Shown here in pieces: positions 20,401 through 27,884 of a stretch of 48,470 bases of DNA. Source of the stretch: Ruminococcus sp. YE71 (GTDB lineage Bacteria > Bacillota > Clostridia > Oscillospirales > Ruminococcaceae); contig NZ_FPIR01000024.1 of the NCBI RefSeq assembly GCF_900119155.1, positions 1-48,470 on the forward strand. Direction: 5' to 3'. Made by a program: the position numbers and the translations under genes. How positions within the stretch are numbered: position 1 is the stretch's first letter; each line of letters begins with the position of its first letter. The notes beneath the pieces are model-generated. The model did no database searches. It worked only from the letters and a program-made list of their open reading frames with translations, and was not told the origin of the DNA.

Positions 20401-22779
20401 AAAATCTATGTGCTTTCTGACAATCTGAGCACAAAGAAAAACAGACAGCGTTCAGTTGCTTCGATACTTTCATCTGATGCCGAGGTGGTTTTCATGACAC
20501 CTGAAACATTCGGCATGATACCGATGAGTGACGAATATCAAATCGACTACCTTAACCGGAATATAGATCAGTACCGTAAATATCTCGAACAGTTCGATAG
20601 CAGATGGAGTACCTCAGAAGAAAAAATCAGCATTAAGGCAATAGAAGCTGCAATAAAGAAACTTGAAGAACAGCTTGAGGAATTGACGGAAAAACACAGA
20701 GATAACAGCTATACTTTTGAAGATTTCGGGTTTAACTACCTTATCGTCGATGAGTATCATCTGTATTTCAAAAATATGTATCAGCCGACAAAGATGGGCA
20801 ATATCCCCGGATTACAGAACAGCCCGTCAAAACGTGCTGAGGATTTCCGAATGAAGATCGGGTATATGCGCGAACAGTACGGTACCGGATTTATGACGCT
20901 GGCAACGGCAACACCGGAAACCAATTCGCATCTTGAATGGTACAATATGATGAGCGTTTGTGACCCGGAGGGACTGCAAAAAGCCGGAATAATGACAGCT
21001 GATGACTGGATCAAGTCTTACGTTGTTATTGAGAGCAAGTATGCACCGTCACCGAGCGGTTCGGGACTTGTACTCAGAAAGCAAGCTAACTCATTCAATA
21101 ATGTACCGGAACTTAAAATGCAGATTCACGAATTTGCGGACATTGTTCCGACAGAAAAAACGAATATAATTATTCCGAAGCGTTACAGCGGTAAGGAGAT
21201 AATCGTAAGCTGTGAACAGAGCGAAGCACAGAAGGCGGCTCTTGAATCATTTATGGAGAGGGCAGAGCGCATACATTCGGGCGGTGTTTCTCCCGATATA
21301 GATAATATGCTGCTCATAATGCATGAATCCAACCTTTGCAGCTTAGACCAAAGATACTTAGACCCGGCGCTGCCGAGTGACCCGAACGGAAAGCTCGAAA
21401 CGTGCGCACGGTTGGTGAAGGAGTGGTACGATAAGAAAAATGACAGCAAGGGAGTACAGATCGTATTCCTGGATCGCGGCGTAAACGAAATAAACGGATT
21501 CTCGGCATATAATGCTCTGAGAGATGATCTTGTGGCGCAAGGCATACCGCGTGAAGAAATTTGTATGGCGAACGACCCGAAAAATGACAAGGAGCGTGAA
21601 GCCATGTACGATGATCTTCGTAACGGCAGAAAGCGAGTTGTAATTGGTTCGCGTCAGAAGCTGGGTACTGGCGTTAATATTCAGAACAAGGTAGTTGCTA
21701 TGTATAACATTGATCTTCCCTTTACTCCGGCAAATAAGAAACAGGGCGAGGGCAGAGGTCTGAGACAAGGAAATGAAAACTCAGAGGTAGCCGTGTACAC
21801 CCTTGTTACCAAAGGATCATTTGATGCGTACATGGCAAATCTGCTCGGAAACAAGGAAACGGGACAGCAGCAGCTTCTCGACCCCGAAATAGCTTGTTCA
21901 CGCTCGATCTCTGATATTAGTGAAAGTGCTATGACATTCAGGGATATGCAGATTGCCACAACTGACAATCCGTATCTTGCTGAGTTCCTGACACTCAAAG
22001 ATGAGCTTGTACACCTTGAAGCACTTGAACGCGATCACAATAGGCTGATAATTGAACTTGAACGCAAAATAAAACATGAGTTGCCGCAGCAGATTGAGAA
22101 TATTGAATCTGTAATTCAAAAGGAGACCGATGATCTGAAACGCTTTGAGGATAGTAAGCCCGAAAAATTCGAGATGATGATTAACGGTGTAAAGATAGAC
22201 GAACGTGAAAAATGCGCGGCATACATGGAACGAACCAAAGCCGCGGCAGCAACAGCAGACGAAAGCGTTCTCGTTGGCTACTACTCCGGATTTCCTGTCT
22301 ATATTTCTCCGAGTAAGGTATATAGTGAAACGATGTTCACTTTGCGGTCAGCGTATGAGATAAGCGTACAAGGAAATTTCAAATACAGAACCGATTACGG
22401 AACTAAAACCAATGACGATCAGGCGAATATTGGCAATACAACGAGACTTGAAAACATATTCGCTAACAGCTTGCCTAAGCTGCTGAAACAGAACAACGAA
22501 CGTCTTGAAAAGCTGAATACCGATTTGCGGCTTGCAAAGGAAACCGTAGAGAAACCGTTCGATCATGCGGAGGAGTTAAAGACCAAGCGTGAAAGAATGG
22601 AGTTCTTGACTAAGCAGCTTACAAACGATAAAAAAACAAGTAACTTAATGGATGATACTCCGGAGGATGATGTATTCTTTGCTATGGAAGATGCAAGTCC
22701 GGCGGATGATCCTGATACGGAAGTTCAGAAAAAGCCGGATACGATGATGAAAACAACTTCCGGCAGAATAAAGAGGTAA
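11413..22779 (+). CDS. Giant polyvalent protein: YodL-like, MutS-I-like, N6-adenine methylase and SNF2-type helicase
   Basis: 3788 residues, cytoplasmic or transferred; no signal peptide. Residues 1-80 resemble the ArdC N-terminal ssDNA-binding region (M-S-F-N-D-A-L-M-L). Residues 243-350 contain a YodL-like unit (Y-Q-I-Y-Q-L, G-H-S-L-S-I-S-D-V). Two related segments near 930-1020 and 1160-1220 share S-W-E/K and G-x-x-L-T features. Residues 1647-1722 resemble MutS domain I (L-Y-K-V-G-D-F-Y-E-I-Y-G). A methylase spans about 2165-2420: motif I L-E-P-S-M-G-I-G at 2272-2279 and catalytic N-V-P-F at 2339-2342. A SNF2-type helicase spans about 2930-3500: H-D-V-G-A-G-K-T at 2947, D-E-Y-H at 3113 and a motif VI-like Q-G-E-G-R-G-L-R-Q near 3444. 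A coiled coil follows near 3530-3580. Likely role: protecting, modifying and remodelling transferred DNA (inference from domain content). Confidence 0.9.
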   Translation: MSQLVSYKQRYDEALNHIADKSSFKDFLDFTIKLNEMSFNDALMLFYYDPSIEMAAAPDEWKVLGRRVKRDANGIPVIREDGKGVFLFSDKDTVGAPLPERPILDVNDLYNINRMLRVRYETKFVSIEEALNQLASDYFDKHSDKLNELCSNYDEETKDSIAYTYKSCLRYAASVRCEYGKNDSSFAMAKELYIDNRIFSDTVFFKNFCALLQDGTHEMLNDFEKTVTDYLNKKNNNENKCKYQIYQLKSGDEYRGIRFMSMETIKRDGIQLSQNDYRLVYEGEIREFEGNATLEALYKKFNTDRPDDFKGHSLSISDVIAVSVDGKDTAYYCDSFGFKEMPEFFREKELVQDESETAKVAEPDSKMLLAQVFPDMFGGELVNAYEIYDDVNGKRTELRFLTHGRDFTAAEILTDDHEPIRFALDSLEEMSDEDAKYLNELLRSFDHSKNTLVDSMTVTEYRKMLDSATLSLDAFDLHINLSSIDEIVMFASENKVVGRVFLNEYGFIQFDDNRVDNKINYYDPMETVECAALEKDVTEFLNSTSGVSLKTVNGNEITAIPLVNSTAIRTALKHLADYVYREYNEELDFKYTLNHLEHIDLAYTIIDDDNDAEHELTVYADLTNFTLVTEIDGRHFKTDQYDSIDQMNRNVFDGLHFDDLIAFNTEEYERITKEYGENEPAAVPVPEVAELNAESAEVSSAEVPVITDENIIYEILKHDQFFNNTAADIHEFFSAEHSTEERITFLKETINDDFSQIFLGDGDNVYGYKTYDWGIVLWEGNYLTRTKEVDLPWGEVAEIYSFMVENGIISSDSEEIDSDIEDVYFSADDDVDEMEDNGEQQSFFVDLPAEKPKSKKGGRKSKKEETVQRNLKATAEISDEMIDFVLKCGSTERESLERITAYYQKNKNEYDNVEFLKAEYCGTMRKYVSYLPTKEIVSLNQIGRLKVTSRDSRGYFFPLSDGAYVQLTARFDENGITIGEGTRSEAIVSRHISWEEAAGRIEAMFMNGTFCAKEIIDRAEDNELTDISASLWYLNQDTDSEVYQYFIPEEMFKGGFPDSTERIKNALYNKDTLQEYIDGLEQFIADYAQNRDILRWHFHEPQVLLNRLKDIQIERRQFDSSLDNQPTYEHFVSEDEIDDIILDSHFGKKFSFAAYLPEEHTDKEKADYVKNYYGWGGGSTRGGWVSYESKGFSLTRGDYSHSKPECTKTISWKEYVSRVEKFIADDVYIRRDDHLERIRDCLWDIKDYIEEQNQYRNGTINYYDKEYENRRYKKNIDILNDYGIRTDVVLQRMTGKLISASASDLRAGDVIRYDDHIMEVEEVSESGITMRYCDADTFGGILQSSRLSLIHDEWVDEMNEKGIAFISRDQRDEALADEDAETLLPEKIDLTETENNQPGETEAVKITNTLVHRNYKALCKLYPDVMSGAHISEIYSAEGFDDLVIDRYGTQLIMSHNYVQNSDIMYDPRIDFKIDDEKQTVTAVSYEQSALGIYDEYTEGSVGQKDCNNFVQQWLKNLGNQPYRLSRVYLNYNDCDLAIDYDENGIIVKIDGDDEARAAYIKENNISFKEEKKIHQVITNAGSDGGIDDKMEYSSVEEAVKAGDDYLADGYLGYAVYNQETKLIEKIEGDFPAERAFSDEVLKINGITERYYGNIMLYKVGDFYEIYGEEARIASEKLGLYLTRKQGKEMCGFPDHAKNDYIDKLREAGYVVLVTDKDNDRTDGFKLSVGDVIYLPPQKMLDSRFKPVMTDEVYAEIVEANEENVRMRTYKDAELTEHNGQQTIFSDAAWSDRSRTWQDKLDNIGYRYVGDAELIRAQREQRDSSALKEVVFVCSANETSLAEIKDTVLSYGTTVTDGNKLTLFTSENYIEEVKKIIDLYGGGILFDNENNQIYPEIEEKTITADKVAVGDRFRHRVTGEISEVVSLTGALEWYTDQCTITTDKGSYATTENIGYDKLLNNDFYEYIGRIEQEQTITVTDNNKVTENKKTDIPTVKNLNQLKKAVKPGMVFEISEHGVRPQCVGELRYISSVNTVGFTSQRFGADGKPDGKDRHMEWGKASEWTFNGNEYTSHLEDGSVLMSFHFVDSPEPARIQENKAENEAAEDTVTVSYSDYSDTETTENQQMSMFDDQSPIEESVETNNSATWQKTQSKAQNYVFDPDNITERGARKRFAANYEAVTLLKKLEAENRNATADEQKILAKYVGWGGLKDAFDANNASWADEYAKLKELLTDSEYSAARSSMLTAYYSSPEIINGIYTALGNLGFKGGNVLEPSMGIGNFFAQYPADWKDNSQLYGIEIDDLTGRIAKQLYPEAAIQIKGFEKTAYSDNSFDVIIGNVPFGDFGVNDKRYNKLNLNIHDYFLAKSIDQVRPGGVIAVVTSTFTLDKKTEKFRNYLAARSELLGAVRLPKGTFADTDTATDILFLQKREGMTTIMPEWTKVGYNEDGFRLNEYFIKHPDMILGTIKKNTRYGEDSENIDIIADPTRGTLDEQIQEAVSKIRGRITESELARLSMQNGSDEEVIPADPNIPNQTYTIIDSGEVYFRNNEIMQKCKESGKRLERIKGMCKIRDIGMQLIRAEADGCDDREMLKLQSQLNSEYDRFVKKYGYLSDSANSVFSSDRYYNTICSFEVKEKEDDTVKYSKAAIFYRRTIQPEVEVLKVDTPQDALIVSIDKLCRVDIAYMSELTSMPAEEVISSLKGKIYRDPAKIKDDDPLSGYVEASEYLSGDVREKLRTAKLVAAIEPEFNDNVSVLESIQPQMLQPGEIVLQLGHPIVETDDYNQFIEEYANVNVDYKNTVTRTPLGEYKLVNRTFGTSEAETVIYGTKRMDCYEILVRQLNGRDLKVNDRIDLPDGSHKYVVNEAETRKAQEKGKQMEAAFKKWIWDDPERSDKYVKLYNDRYNCNVLRTYNGEGLSHPGMNPDIKLYPHQQNAVARAMYGNMLLAHDVGAGKTYTMGCIAADRVSRGLASRVLWLSPKSIIKQSADEVQKLYPNLKIYVLSDNLSTKKNRQRSVASILSSDAEVVFMTPETFGMIPMSDEYQIDYLNRNIDQYRKYLEQFDSRWSTSEEKISIKAIEAAIKKLEEQLEELTEKHRDNSYTFEDFGFNYLIVDEYHLYFKNMYQPTKMGNIPGLQNSPSKRAEDFRMKIGYMREQYGTGFMTLATATPETNSHLEWYNMMSVCDPEGLQKAGIMTADDWIKSYVVIESKYAPSPSGSGLVLRKQANSFNNVPELKMQIHEFADIVPTEKTNIIIPKRYSGKEIIVSCEQSEAQKAALESFMERAERIHSGGVSPDIDNMLLIMHESNLCSLDQRYLDPALPSDPNGKLETCARLVKEWYDKKNDSKGVQIVFLDRGVNEINGFSAYNALRDDLVAQGIPREEICMANDPKNDKEREAMYDDLRNGRKRVVIGSRQKLGTGVNIQNKVVAMYNIDLPFTPANKKQGEGRGLRQGNENSEVAVYTLVTKGSFDAYMANLLGNKETGQQQLLDPEIACSRSISDISESAMTFRDMQIATTDNPYLAEFLTLKDELVHLEALERDHNRLIIELERKIKHELPQQIENIESVIQKETDDLKRFEDSKPEKFEMMINGVKIDEREKCAAYMERTKAAAATADESVLVGYYSGFPVYISPSKVYSETMFTLRSAYEISVQGNFKYRTDYGTKTNDDQANIGNTTRLENIFANSLPKLLKQNNERLEKLNTDLRLAKETVEKPFDHAEELKTKRERMEFLTKQLTNDKKTSNLMDDTPEDDVFFAMEDASPADDPDTEVQKKPDTMMKTTSGRIKR
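12612..12627. repeat. Degenerate copy of the dispersed palindrome (15 of 16 bases)
   Basis: TCTGACACATGGCAGA, inside the giant gene, differs from the consensus at one base. It may be chance or a decayed copy; it encodes L-T-H-G-R. Confidence 0.35.
17842..17857. repeat. Dispersed palindrome, copy 3, inside the giant gene
   Basis: An exact TCTGCCACATGGCAGA within coding sequence (A-T-W-Q in frame), in the low-complexity linker just before the methylase domain. It adds in-frame codons without breaking the gene. Confidence 0.85.
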
Positions 22780-22797
22780 TAAAAACAGTCAGGTCTG

Positions 22798-22822
22798 ATG
22801 CGCGGTAGTATGTGCCGCGTAT
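22798..22822 (+). terminator. Weak hairpin between the giant gene and the metallopeptidase gene
   Basis: An 8-bp GC-rich stem (ATGCGCGG with CCGCGTAT, one mismatch-type pair) and a 9-base loop, followed by only a short T-run. It could be an attenuator rather than a full stop. Confidence 0.4.
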
Positions 22823-22866
22823 TGGATTTGACATAATAATGGATTAAAAAATAGGAGCTATGGACT

Positions 22867-25767
22867 ATGGAACAATACGGCTTTTATTCAGTACAGCTAT
22901 ACGAAAAGCTGTCTGCCGAACTTAGAAGTTATAACGATATTTCGCATGAAGAACGAACTATCATGCGTGATCTTTCAGAGTACGATTTCTTTGGTGAGAT
23001 AGAAAGAGGTAGCATAGAACCAACAAGCGGAGTGCTGCGCGGAACAGCCACAACTCAGCTTATCGAGTTACAGTATGCGGTTCTAATGTCTATGCCTGAT
23101 GCATTAAAGACTATCTATGATAGCTATACTGATGATCGCACAAGGGACTATGACGGTGCTTTCATGACCGCTGCCGACAATGCTTTTTCTCTTTTAAAAG
23201 AAAATAAACTTCAAAGCGATAGCGATATTCTTATTACAAGCGATCTGATCGAGACTTGTAAGGCTCATGATATTCCTGTTGATTTTCGTGAGAACAGTTC
23301 AACAGTAGGAACAATAAGCAGCCGTGACTATTTTCTGAGCACTATACCCGAATACACCGAAAAACATGATGCGATAGTTGATTTAAGGGACAAATGGAGA
23401 ATCAGGATCAACTTGAATAATCATGAGAAGGCAAATGTTATTATAGTTGAATCGGATACAGACACTTCGATCAGAACGTATGAATTACAGACTGATAAAT
23501 TTGGTTATATCAAGAAAAAGGAATATGCTGATAACGGAACAAGCACAGAAAGCATAATTTCACTTGATGCTGCAACTTCGTTAATAGATCAGTCCTTATC
23601 TAACAACGAGCGGATCACAGCAATCAGTGACCGCGGTGAAAGAAGAATAATAGAAGCTAAAAATGGAAGAGCAGTTGTATCTTCTGATAAAGATAAAACG
23701 ATCAAAGGAACAATTCAGACAGGCAAGAATAAAAAATCATTTTCAGCCGAGGAAAAGAAAGAATATTGGGAGAGGAAAGAAAACGAGAAAAAAGAAGCCT
23801 ACGAAAAACTGTTGTCTAAGGTCGATGATGTATTCAGTTCAGATGAGTTTATGAACTACCTGAATTTCAGCGCACAGCTTCACAAATATTCTACAAAGAA
23901 TAAGCTGCTTATATATATGCAATATCCTGAAGCAACTTACGTTGGTTCAAAAACAGCATGGAATAAGCTCGGTGGACATATTACAGCCGGAGAGAAATGC
24001 AAGATATGGGTTTTTGCTCCTGTCACCAAAAAGATAGAGGACGAAGATAAGGATGATGACGAAAAGTCAAAAGATCAGAATGAGGATTCAAAAACCAAAT
24101 CTGAAAGAGTGATAGCGGGATATAAGCTGATGCCGGTATATGATATTTCTCAGATAACAGGTGTTCAGCCGCCGGAACTGGTGAAGCCATTGCAAGGTGA
24201 GATAGATGAGGAAACGTTCAACGCTATTTTTACCGGAATTGAAAAGGTCTGCGGGATAAAACCAACATTCAAGCCGCTGAAAGATGGTCTTGACGGTTAT
24301 TTTAGTCTGGAACATAATACGATAACGCTAAATTCAAACATGAGCGATCTCCAAAAGGTACTTGCTTACGTTCATGAATCGGCTCACTCGGTATTTCACA
24401 GAAAAGGTGGTCCCTTTGAGAATGAAAGCAAAGAAAATCAGGAGATACAAGCCGAATCTTCCGCATACCTTGTATGTAAGCAGTTAGGTTATGAGACAGA
24501 CATTAACTCTATACCGTATATTGCAACATACAAAAAGAGTAAATCAAAAGAAGAATTGCTGAAAACGCTTGAAGTTACTGAGCATTTCGTTGAAGCGATG
24601 GTAAAGTCCATAAGTCAGCAGATAGATGAACTTGAAAAGCGCAGACAGAGTGCCAAACAGACGATAACTTATTCGCTTGCTCCCGACGGTGACGGATTTG
24701 TCATCAGTACAAATGCTGATGACAGACAGCTCACTGAAACATGGGGCGATGCTGATTATATAAAAGATGCTTGGTTTGAAACCGTTGAGGATGCTCTTGA
24801 ATTTGCAAAAAAGGACAATATAGTATTTGACAACTCGGATGATGAACTGAGAGAGTGGAGCGATATTGATATTCTGCTTGATAAGCAAAAACTTGAAAGG
24901 TTTGATAAGTTCTATTCTATGCCGCCCGAAAGAGTAATGTGGAATTACTATAACCCGGATGCAAATTCCGGCGAAGGTGAACTGGTCGAAGCGATAATAT
25001 ATGAGCGTGATATGCGCGGCGCGTATGATGAATATATGAATTCATTAGCTTATGATCCGCAGAATGCGGAAAAGCATTTTATGGATTCTCTTTATACCTC
25101 ATGCCGGCAAACAGCGTATGCTGATAATGCTGATAATAGCGGATATTTTGAAACCTATAAAAACGAATCTGCCGATCTCATGATCGAGGGTAAGCTGATA
25201 AATAAACGTGAAAGCGCGGAGCGGCTTATTGAGTTTTTCAAGGAAAACTGTCGGTCATTTGCATTGTATGTAAGCTATCGTGAAAACGAGGGTGTGCAAA
25301 AAACCGATACGGACATGGCGGTAAAAATGTGGGAAAATGGTTTTGAAATCAAGACAAATGACGGAATGAGTTTGCCTGCATACGCATCTGTCGGTGATAT
25401 TGGATACTCGGCATTTGATAATGACGGACAGCTTTTTATCTGTTCAAAAGTTGATTACAAAATGCAAAAACTGATAGATAGAATTTCTACCTCAGCAGAG
25501 GAACTTAACAGGTACGGGTATAATTTAGGAATTGTAGGTCAGAAACTTAGAAATTATAGTCCTATGAGAACTGTTGAACAGAATATGCAAGAAGCCCTGT
25601 CAGGCAAGGAATACTCCGTTATTGAAGAATACTTCAGAACGGCTCACAGTCAGGAATTTGGTAATGGTGAGATAGCCGTGACCGCAAAAAATGCTGCAAA
25701 GGCTCTCGAAGAACTGATTAATCTCGACAGCTCTAAAGCGGCATACCAAAACAATACACGAAAGTAA
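22867..25767 (+). CDS. ArdC/LtrC-like polyvalent protein with HExxH metallopeptidase
   Basis: 966 residues. The start at 22867 is set by AGGAG 9 bases upstream; an ATG at 22860 is out of frame. Residues 1-100 loosely resemble DUF3848-type N-termini. Residues 300-400 are an ArdC N-terminal-like ssDNA-binding region (F-M-N-Y-L-N-F-S-A-Q, S-T-K-N-K-L-L-I, W-N-K-L-G-G-H-I, K-I-W-V-F-A-P-V). Residues 440-600 form a zinc peptidase: H-E-S-A-H at 503-507 and a likely third ligand in E-I-Q-A-E-S-S-A-Y. ArdC-type proteins counter restriction in the recipient, so an anti-defence role is the best inference. The last 350 residues are acidic/alpha-helical, of families I do not recognise. The gene sits 87 bp after the giant gene. 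Confidence 0.82.
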   Translation: MEQYGFYSVQLYEKLSAELRSYNDISHEERTIMRDLSEYDFFGEIERGSIEPTSGVLRGTATTQLIELQYAVLMSMPDALKTIYDSYTDDRTRDYDGAFMTAADNAFSLLKENKLQSDSDILITSDLIETCKAHDIPVDFRENSSTVGTISSRDYFLSTIPEYTEKHDAIVDLRDKWRIRINLNNHEKANVIIVESDTDTSIRTYELQTDKFGYIKKKEYADNGTSTESIISLDAATSLIDQSLSNNERITAISDRGERRIIEAKNGRAVVSSDKDKTIKGTIQTGKNKKSFSAEEKKEYWERKENEKKEAYEKLLSKVDDVFSSDEFMNYLNFSAQLHKYSTKNKLLIYMQYPEATYVGSKTAWNKLGGHITAGEKCKIWVFAPVTKKIEDEDKDDDEKSKDQNEDSKTKSERVIAGYKLMPVYDISQITGVQPPELVKPLQGEIDEETFNAIFTGIEKVCGIKPTFKPLKDGLDGYFSLEHNTITLNSNMSDLQKVLAYVHESAHSVFHRKGGPFENESKENQEIQAESSAYLVCKQLGYETDINSIPYIATYKKSKSKEELLKTLEVTEHFVEAMVKSISQQIDELEKRRQSAKQTITYSLAPDGDGFVISTNADDRQLTETWGDADYIKDAWFETVEDALEFAKKDNIVFDNSDDELREWSDIDILLDKQKLERFDKFYSMPPERVMWNYYNPDANSGEGELVEAIIYERDMRGAYDEYMNSLAYDPQNAEKHFMDSLYTSCRQTAYADNADNSGYFETYKNESADLMIEGKLINKRESAERLIEFFKENCRSFALYVSYRENEGVQKTDTDMAVKMWENGFEIKTNDGMSLPAYASVGDIGYSAFDNDGQLFICSKVDYKMQKLIDRISTSAEELNRYGYNLGIVGQKLRNYSPMRTVEQNMQEALSGKEYSVIEEYFRTAHSQEFGNGEIAVTAKNAAKALEELINLDSSKAAYQNNTRK

Positions 25768-25799
25768 CATTTGTAACATTTCAGAAAGGATGGTTCACC

Positions 25800-26291
25800 A
25801 TGAGTGAAAAATACAAGATGATGTTTGGCGCTGAGGGAGGATTTGAAAACAAGGCTCATGTCAGAGCGTATATCAACTACTTATGCAGAACTGATGAATC
25901 ACAGACCTGGACTGCGGATAACACCGGGAACGATCAGATAATTCTCTGTACACCGGAACTGTCAATAGATAAGCTGACTGATATTCTTGATACAAGAAGG
26001 AGCTTTGCAAGGGAAACAGACCTTATCGTTCAGCATCTCGGCGCATACGTCGATGCAAACAAGCTGCTGGCTCTCAGAAAAAGCACCATAGAATTTGACA
26101 ACAAGGAGCTTACCGAGTTTGACGGCGATATGACAAGGCTTTTCATCGAGCTGATCGAGAAGATGCAAAAGCATGAAAACATAATTCCGGTCGCTGCTGT
26201 TTCTCACGAAGAAAAAGACGATGATCTCGGCTGCCGTATCGAGCTGCTTTACTTCAACTATACCGAGTATTCGCTGATAGATGTGATTTAA
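25800..26291 (+). CDS. Hypothetical acidic protein
   Basis: A 163-residue soluble protein with GAAAGGATGG before the ATG. It is mostly alpha-helical by eye, with no cysteine cluster and no membrane segment. Features include M-F-G-A-E-G-G-F-E near the start, R-A-Y-I-N-Y-L-C and a C-terminal acidic stretch E-E-K-D-D-D. Base composition is like the preceding polyvalent genes rather than the AT-rich island that begins just after it. Function unknown; position suggests it belongs to the polyvalent-protein operon. Confidence 0.7.
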   Translation: MSEKYKMMFGAEGGFENKAHVRAYINYLCRTDESQTWTADNTGNDQIILCTPELSIDKLTDILDTRRSFARETDLIVQHLGAYVDANKLLALRKSTIEFDNKELTEFDGDMTRLFIELIEKMQKHENIIPVAAVSHEEKDDDLGCRIELLYFNYTEYSLIDVI

Positions 26292-26320
26292 AACCAAAAG
26301 TTGACAAAGGGGTGTAAAGA

Positions 26321-26695
26321 ATGAAGCATAGATATTTTGTGACTGATGATACACATATCGGGGATTTGATTATAGGTGAATTAAACTCACAAGAAATGCT
26401 GATTTTGCTTGGTAAACTCGCGGTCGAGAATCAGGTGGTATCAGAGATCACATCATTATTGGTTTCAAAATTCGGTTTTATAATCGAGGGGACAAATTTG
26501 AGTTTTTCACAGATAAATTCAGACGATCTGTATCCATATACTTATTATGACCTGATAAGCGAACGAGTTAACGAACGTGATGGTTATTTATACTCAAATA
26601 TCTGTAAAATAAAAGAGTATTATGCGGGTGTCGAATGTGAAGAAATGTTAAGGTCGATTGACTTGGACAATATCCTGAAAAACGATTTTTGCTGA
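26321..26695 (+). CDS. Hypothetical protein at the edge of the AT-rich island
   Basis: A 124-residue acidic protein with AAAGGGG about 11 bases before the ATG. It begins M-K-H-R-Y-F-V-T-D-D-T-H and is predicted by eye to be mixed alpha/beta, with no signal or membrane segment. Its last 48 bp overlap the 3' end of the opposite-strand gene, a tail-to-tail overlap that is unusual in this otherwise one-directional window and suggests a junction created by insertion. No family recognised. Confidence 0.6.
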   Translation: MKHRYFVTDDTHIGDLIIGELNSQEMLILLGKLAVENQVVSEITSLLVSKFGFIIEGTNLSFSQINSDDLYPYTYYDLISERVNERDGYLYSNICKIKEYYAGVECEEMLRSIDLDNILKNDFC

Positions 26696-27481
26696 GTTAT
26701 TTATGACACCTTCAAAAAATGTATTGCCAACTACTCTTGAATCTTTTTTATAATAACTTGTCATTTTAGTGTAAAATGCTATATTGCATGAATAAACATA
26801 ATTATCATTATTATCTTTACAATTTTTAATTGCTTTAACCGTATCAGGCAAATGATTATAGACATTATCAGAGAATTTTAAAGAACAAACCAGTCGATTT
26901 TCTTTGAAATGGTATATTCTAAAAATGTGAGGATGATATTTATCAGAAATCAATATTGATTTTAATTTAACTTTGCCATAAAAGATGTAAAACTGGTCTG
27001 CATAATCACTATCCATGTATTGTGTAAGTCTTTTTCTCGGAATATAGTAATCAGAATCATAGTTTATTTTGGTAGGCATTGCCTTTTTTAGTAATTGTTC
27101 ATTTCTGAAAACCTTAAATGGATTGTTCGCAACGGCTTTATCATTAATAAGCAAAGATAAGCAATCTTCGAGTCTGTTTTTAATTCTCGATAAGCTAATA
27201 TCTTGGTCAACTTGAACAAGTATTTTTCGATCAGCTTTCTGACATATACACGAACAATTTTCATCATGTTCATCTTTAGGATATGTGGAAAAATAATCTG
27301 TTTTATTATTACAAGAATTGTGTGCAAGATGTGGTAGATTACACTCCGGACAAAATAAGAAACCTTTAACACTAAGAAATTGATCAAGATCATTTCTACG
27401 CATTTCACTTATTTCTTCAACAGAATACGGCTTTCTGATGTTATTATTGATATAAATAGCTTCTTCAAATTTTGTATTCAT
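26648..27481 (-). CDS. Minus-strand zinc-cluster protein of unknown function
   Basis: 277 residues, the only gene on the minus strand that I accept. TTAGGAG lies 7-8 bases before its ATG. Residues 44-80 form a Cys/His cluster: C44-P-E-C47, H51, H54, C57, H72, C76-S-C78-I-C80. A C-x-x-C...H...H-x(3)-C plan occurs in some nuclease-associated zinc domains (CoiA-like proteins come to mind), but I see no catalytic nuclease motif. Residues 160-277 look beta-rich with many aromatic and Asn/Lys residues. It is AT-rich and lies divergently next to the 27511 gene with about 29 bp between starts. A cargo or defence-type gene is possible; function unknown. Confidence 0.72.
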   Translation of the reverse strand: MNTKFEEAIYINNNIRKPYSVEEISEMRRNDLDQFLSVKGFLFCPECNLPHLAHNSCNNKTDYFSTYPKDEHDENCSCICQKADRKILVQVDQDISLSRIKNRLEDCLSLLINDKAVANNPFKVFRNEQLLKKAMPTKINYDSDYYIPRKRLTQYMDSDYADQFYIFYGKVKLKSILISDKYHPHIFRIYHFKENRLVCSLKFSDNVYNHLPDTVKAIKNCKDNNDNYVYSCNIAFYTKMTSYYKKDSRVVGNTFFEGVINNSAKIVFQDIVQVNRP

Positions 27482-27510
27482 AATTAATCTCCTAACATAG
27501 GGTGGTAAAA

Positions 27511-27870
27511 ATGATTATTAAGTTATCAAATATACATTTTGATTCATATAGCGATATTTGTATTTATTCAGATAAGTGTGTCATATACACTAAATATCTG
27601 ATTATTTATATCCAGTATGAATTTTTCAAAGCATATCCCAATTATGGTCTTTCTCCCGAACAGCTTGCAAATATCCTAAGTGATCTTTATGGTTTTATGA
27701 AAATAGAAAAAGAAAACGTTAAGGAAGATTTTATGATAGATACATTCTTGACATGGGAAGAATTATGTATGGCAGCGTCTTTCATTGAAAACATAAAGCT
27801 CTTTGAAAAAAAGATGCTAAATAGTATATTAAAAAAATGCTATTTAGAAATAATAACTCAAAATTGCTGA
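27511..27870 (+). CDS. Hypothetical protein of the AT-rich island
   Basis: 119 residues from ATG 27511. AGGGTGG lies about 6 bases upstream, and the GTG at 27502 would overlap that site, so the ATG is preferred. It is rich in Ile, Tyr, Lys and Asn. The first 45 residues are beta-like (I-I-K-L-S-N-I-H-F-D-S-Y-S-D-I-C-I-Y-S-D) and the rest helical. No signal peptide or known motif. It starts about 29 bp from the opposite-strand gene and ends 14 bp before the MuF-fusion gene, so it could form a small unit with it. Function unknown. Confidence 0.6.
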   Translation: MIIKLSNIHFDSYSDICIYSDKCVIYTKYLIIYIQYEFFKAYPNYGLSPEQLANILSDLYGFMKIEKENVKEDFMIDTFLTWEELCMAASFIENIKLFEKKMLNSILKKCYLEIITQNC

Positions 27871-27884
27871 AGGTATAAAAAGCT

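Noticed and set aside
22828-22856. TTGACA before the 22867 gene considered as a promoter
   Set aside because: No acceptable -10 hexamer lies 16-18 bases downstream.
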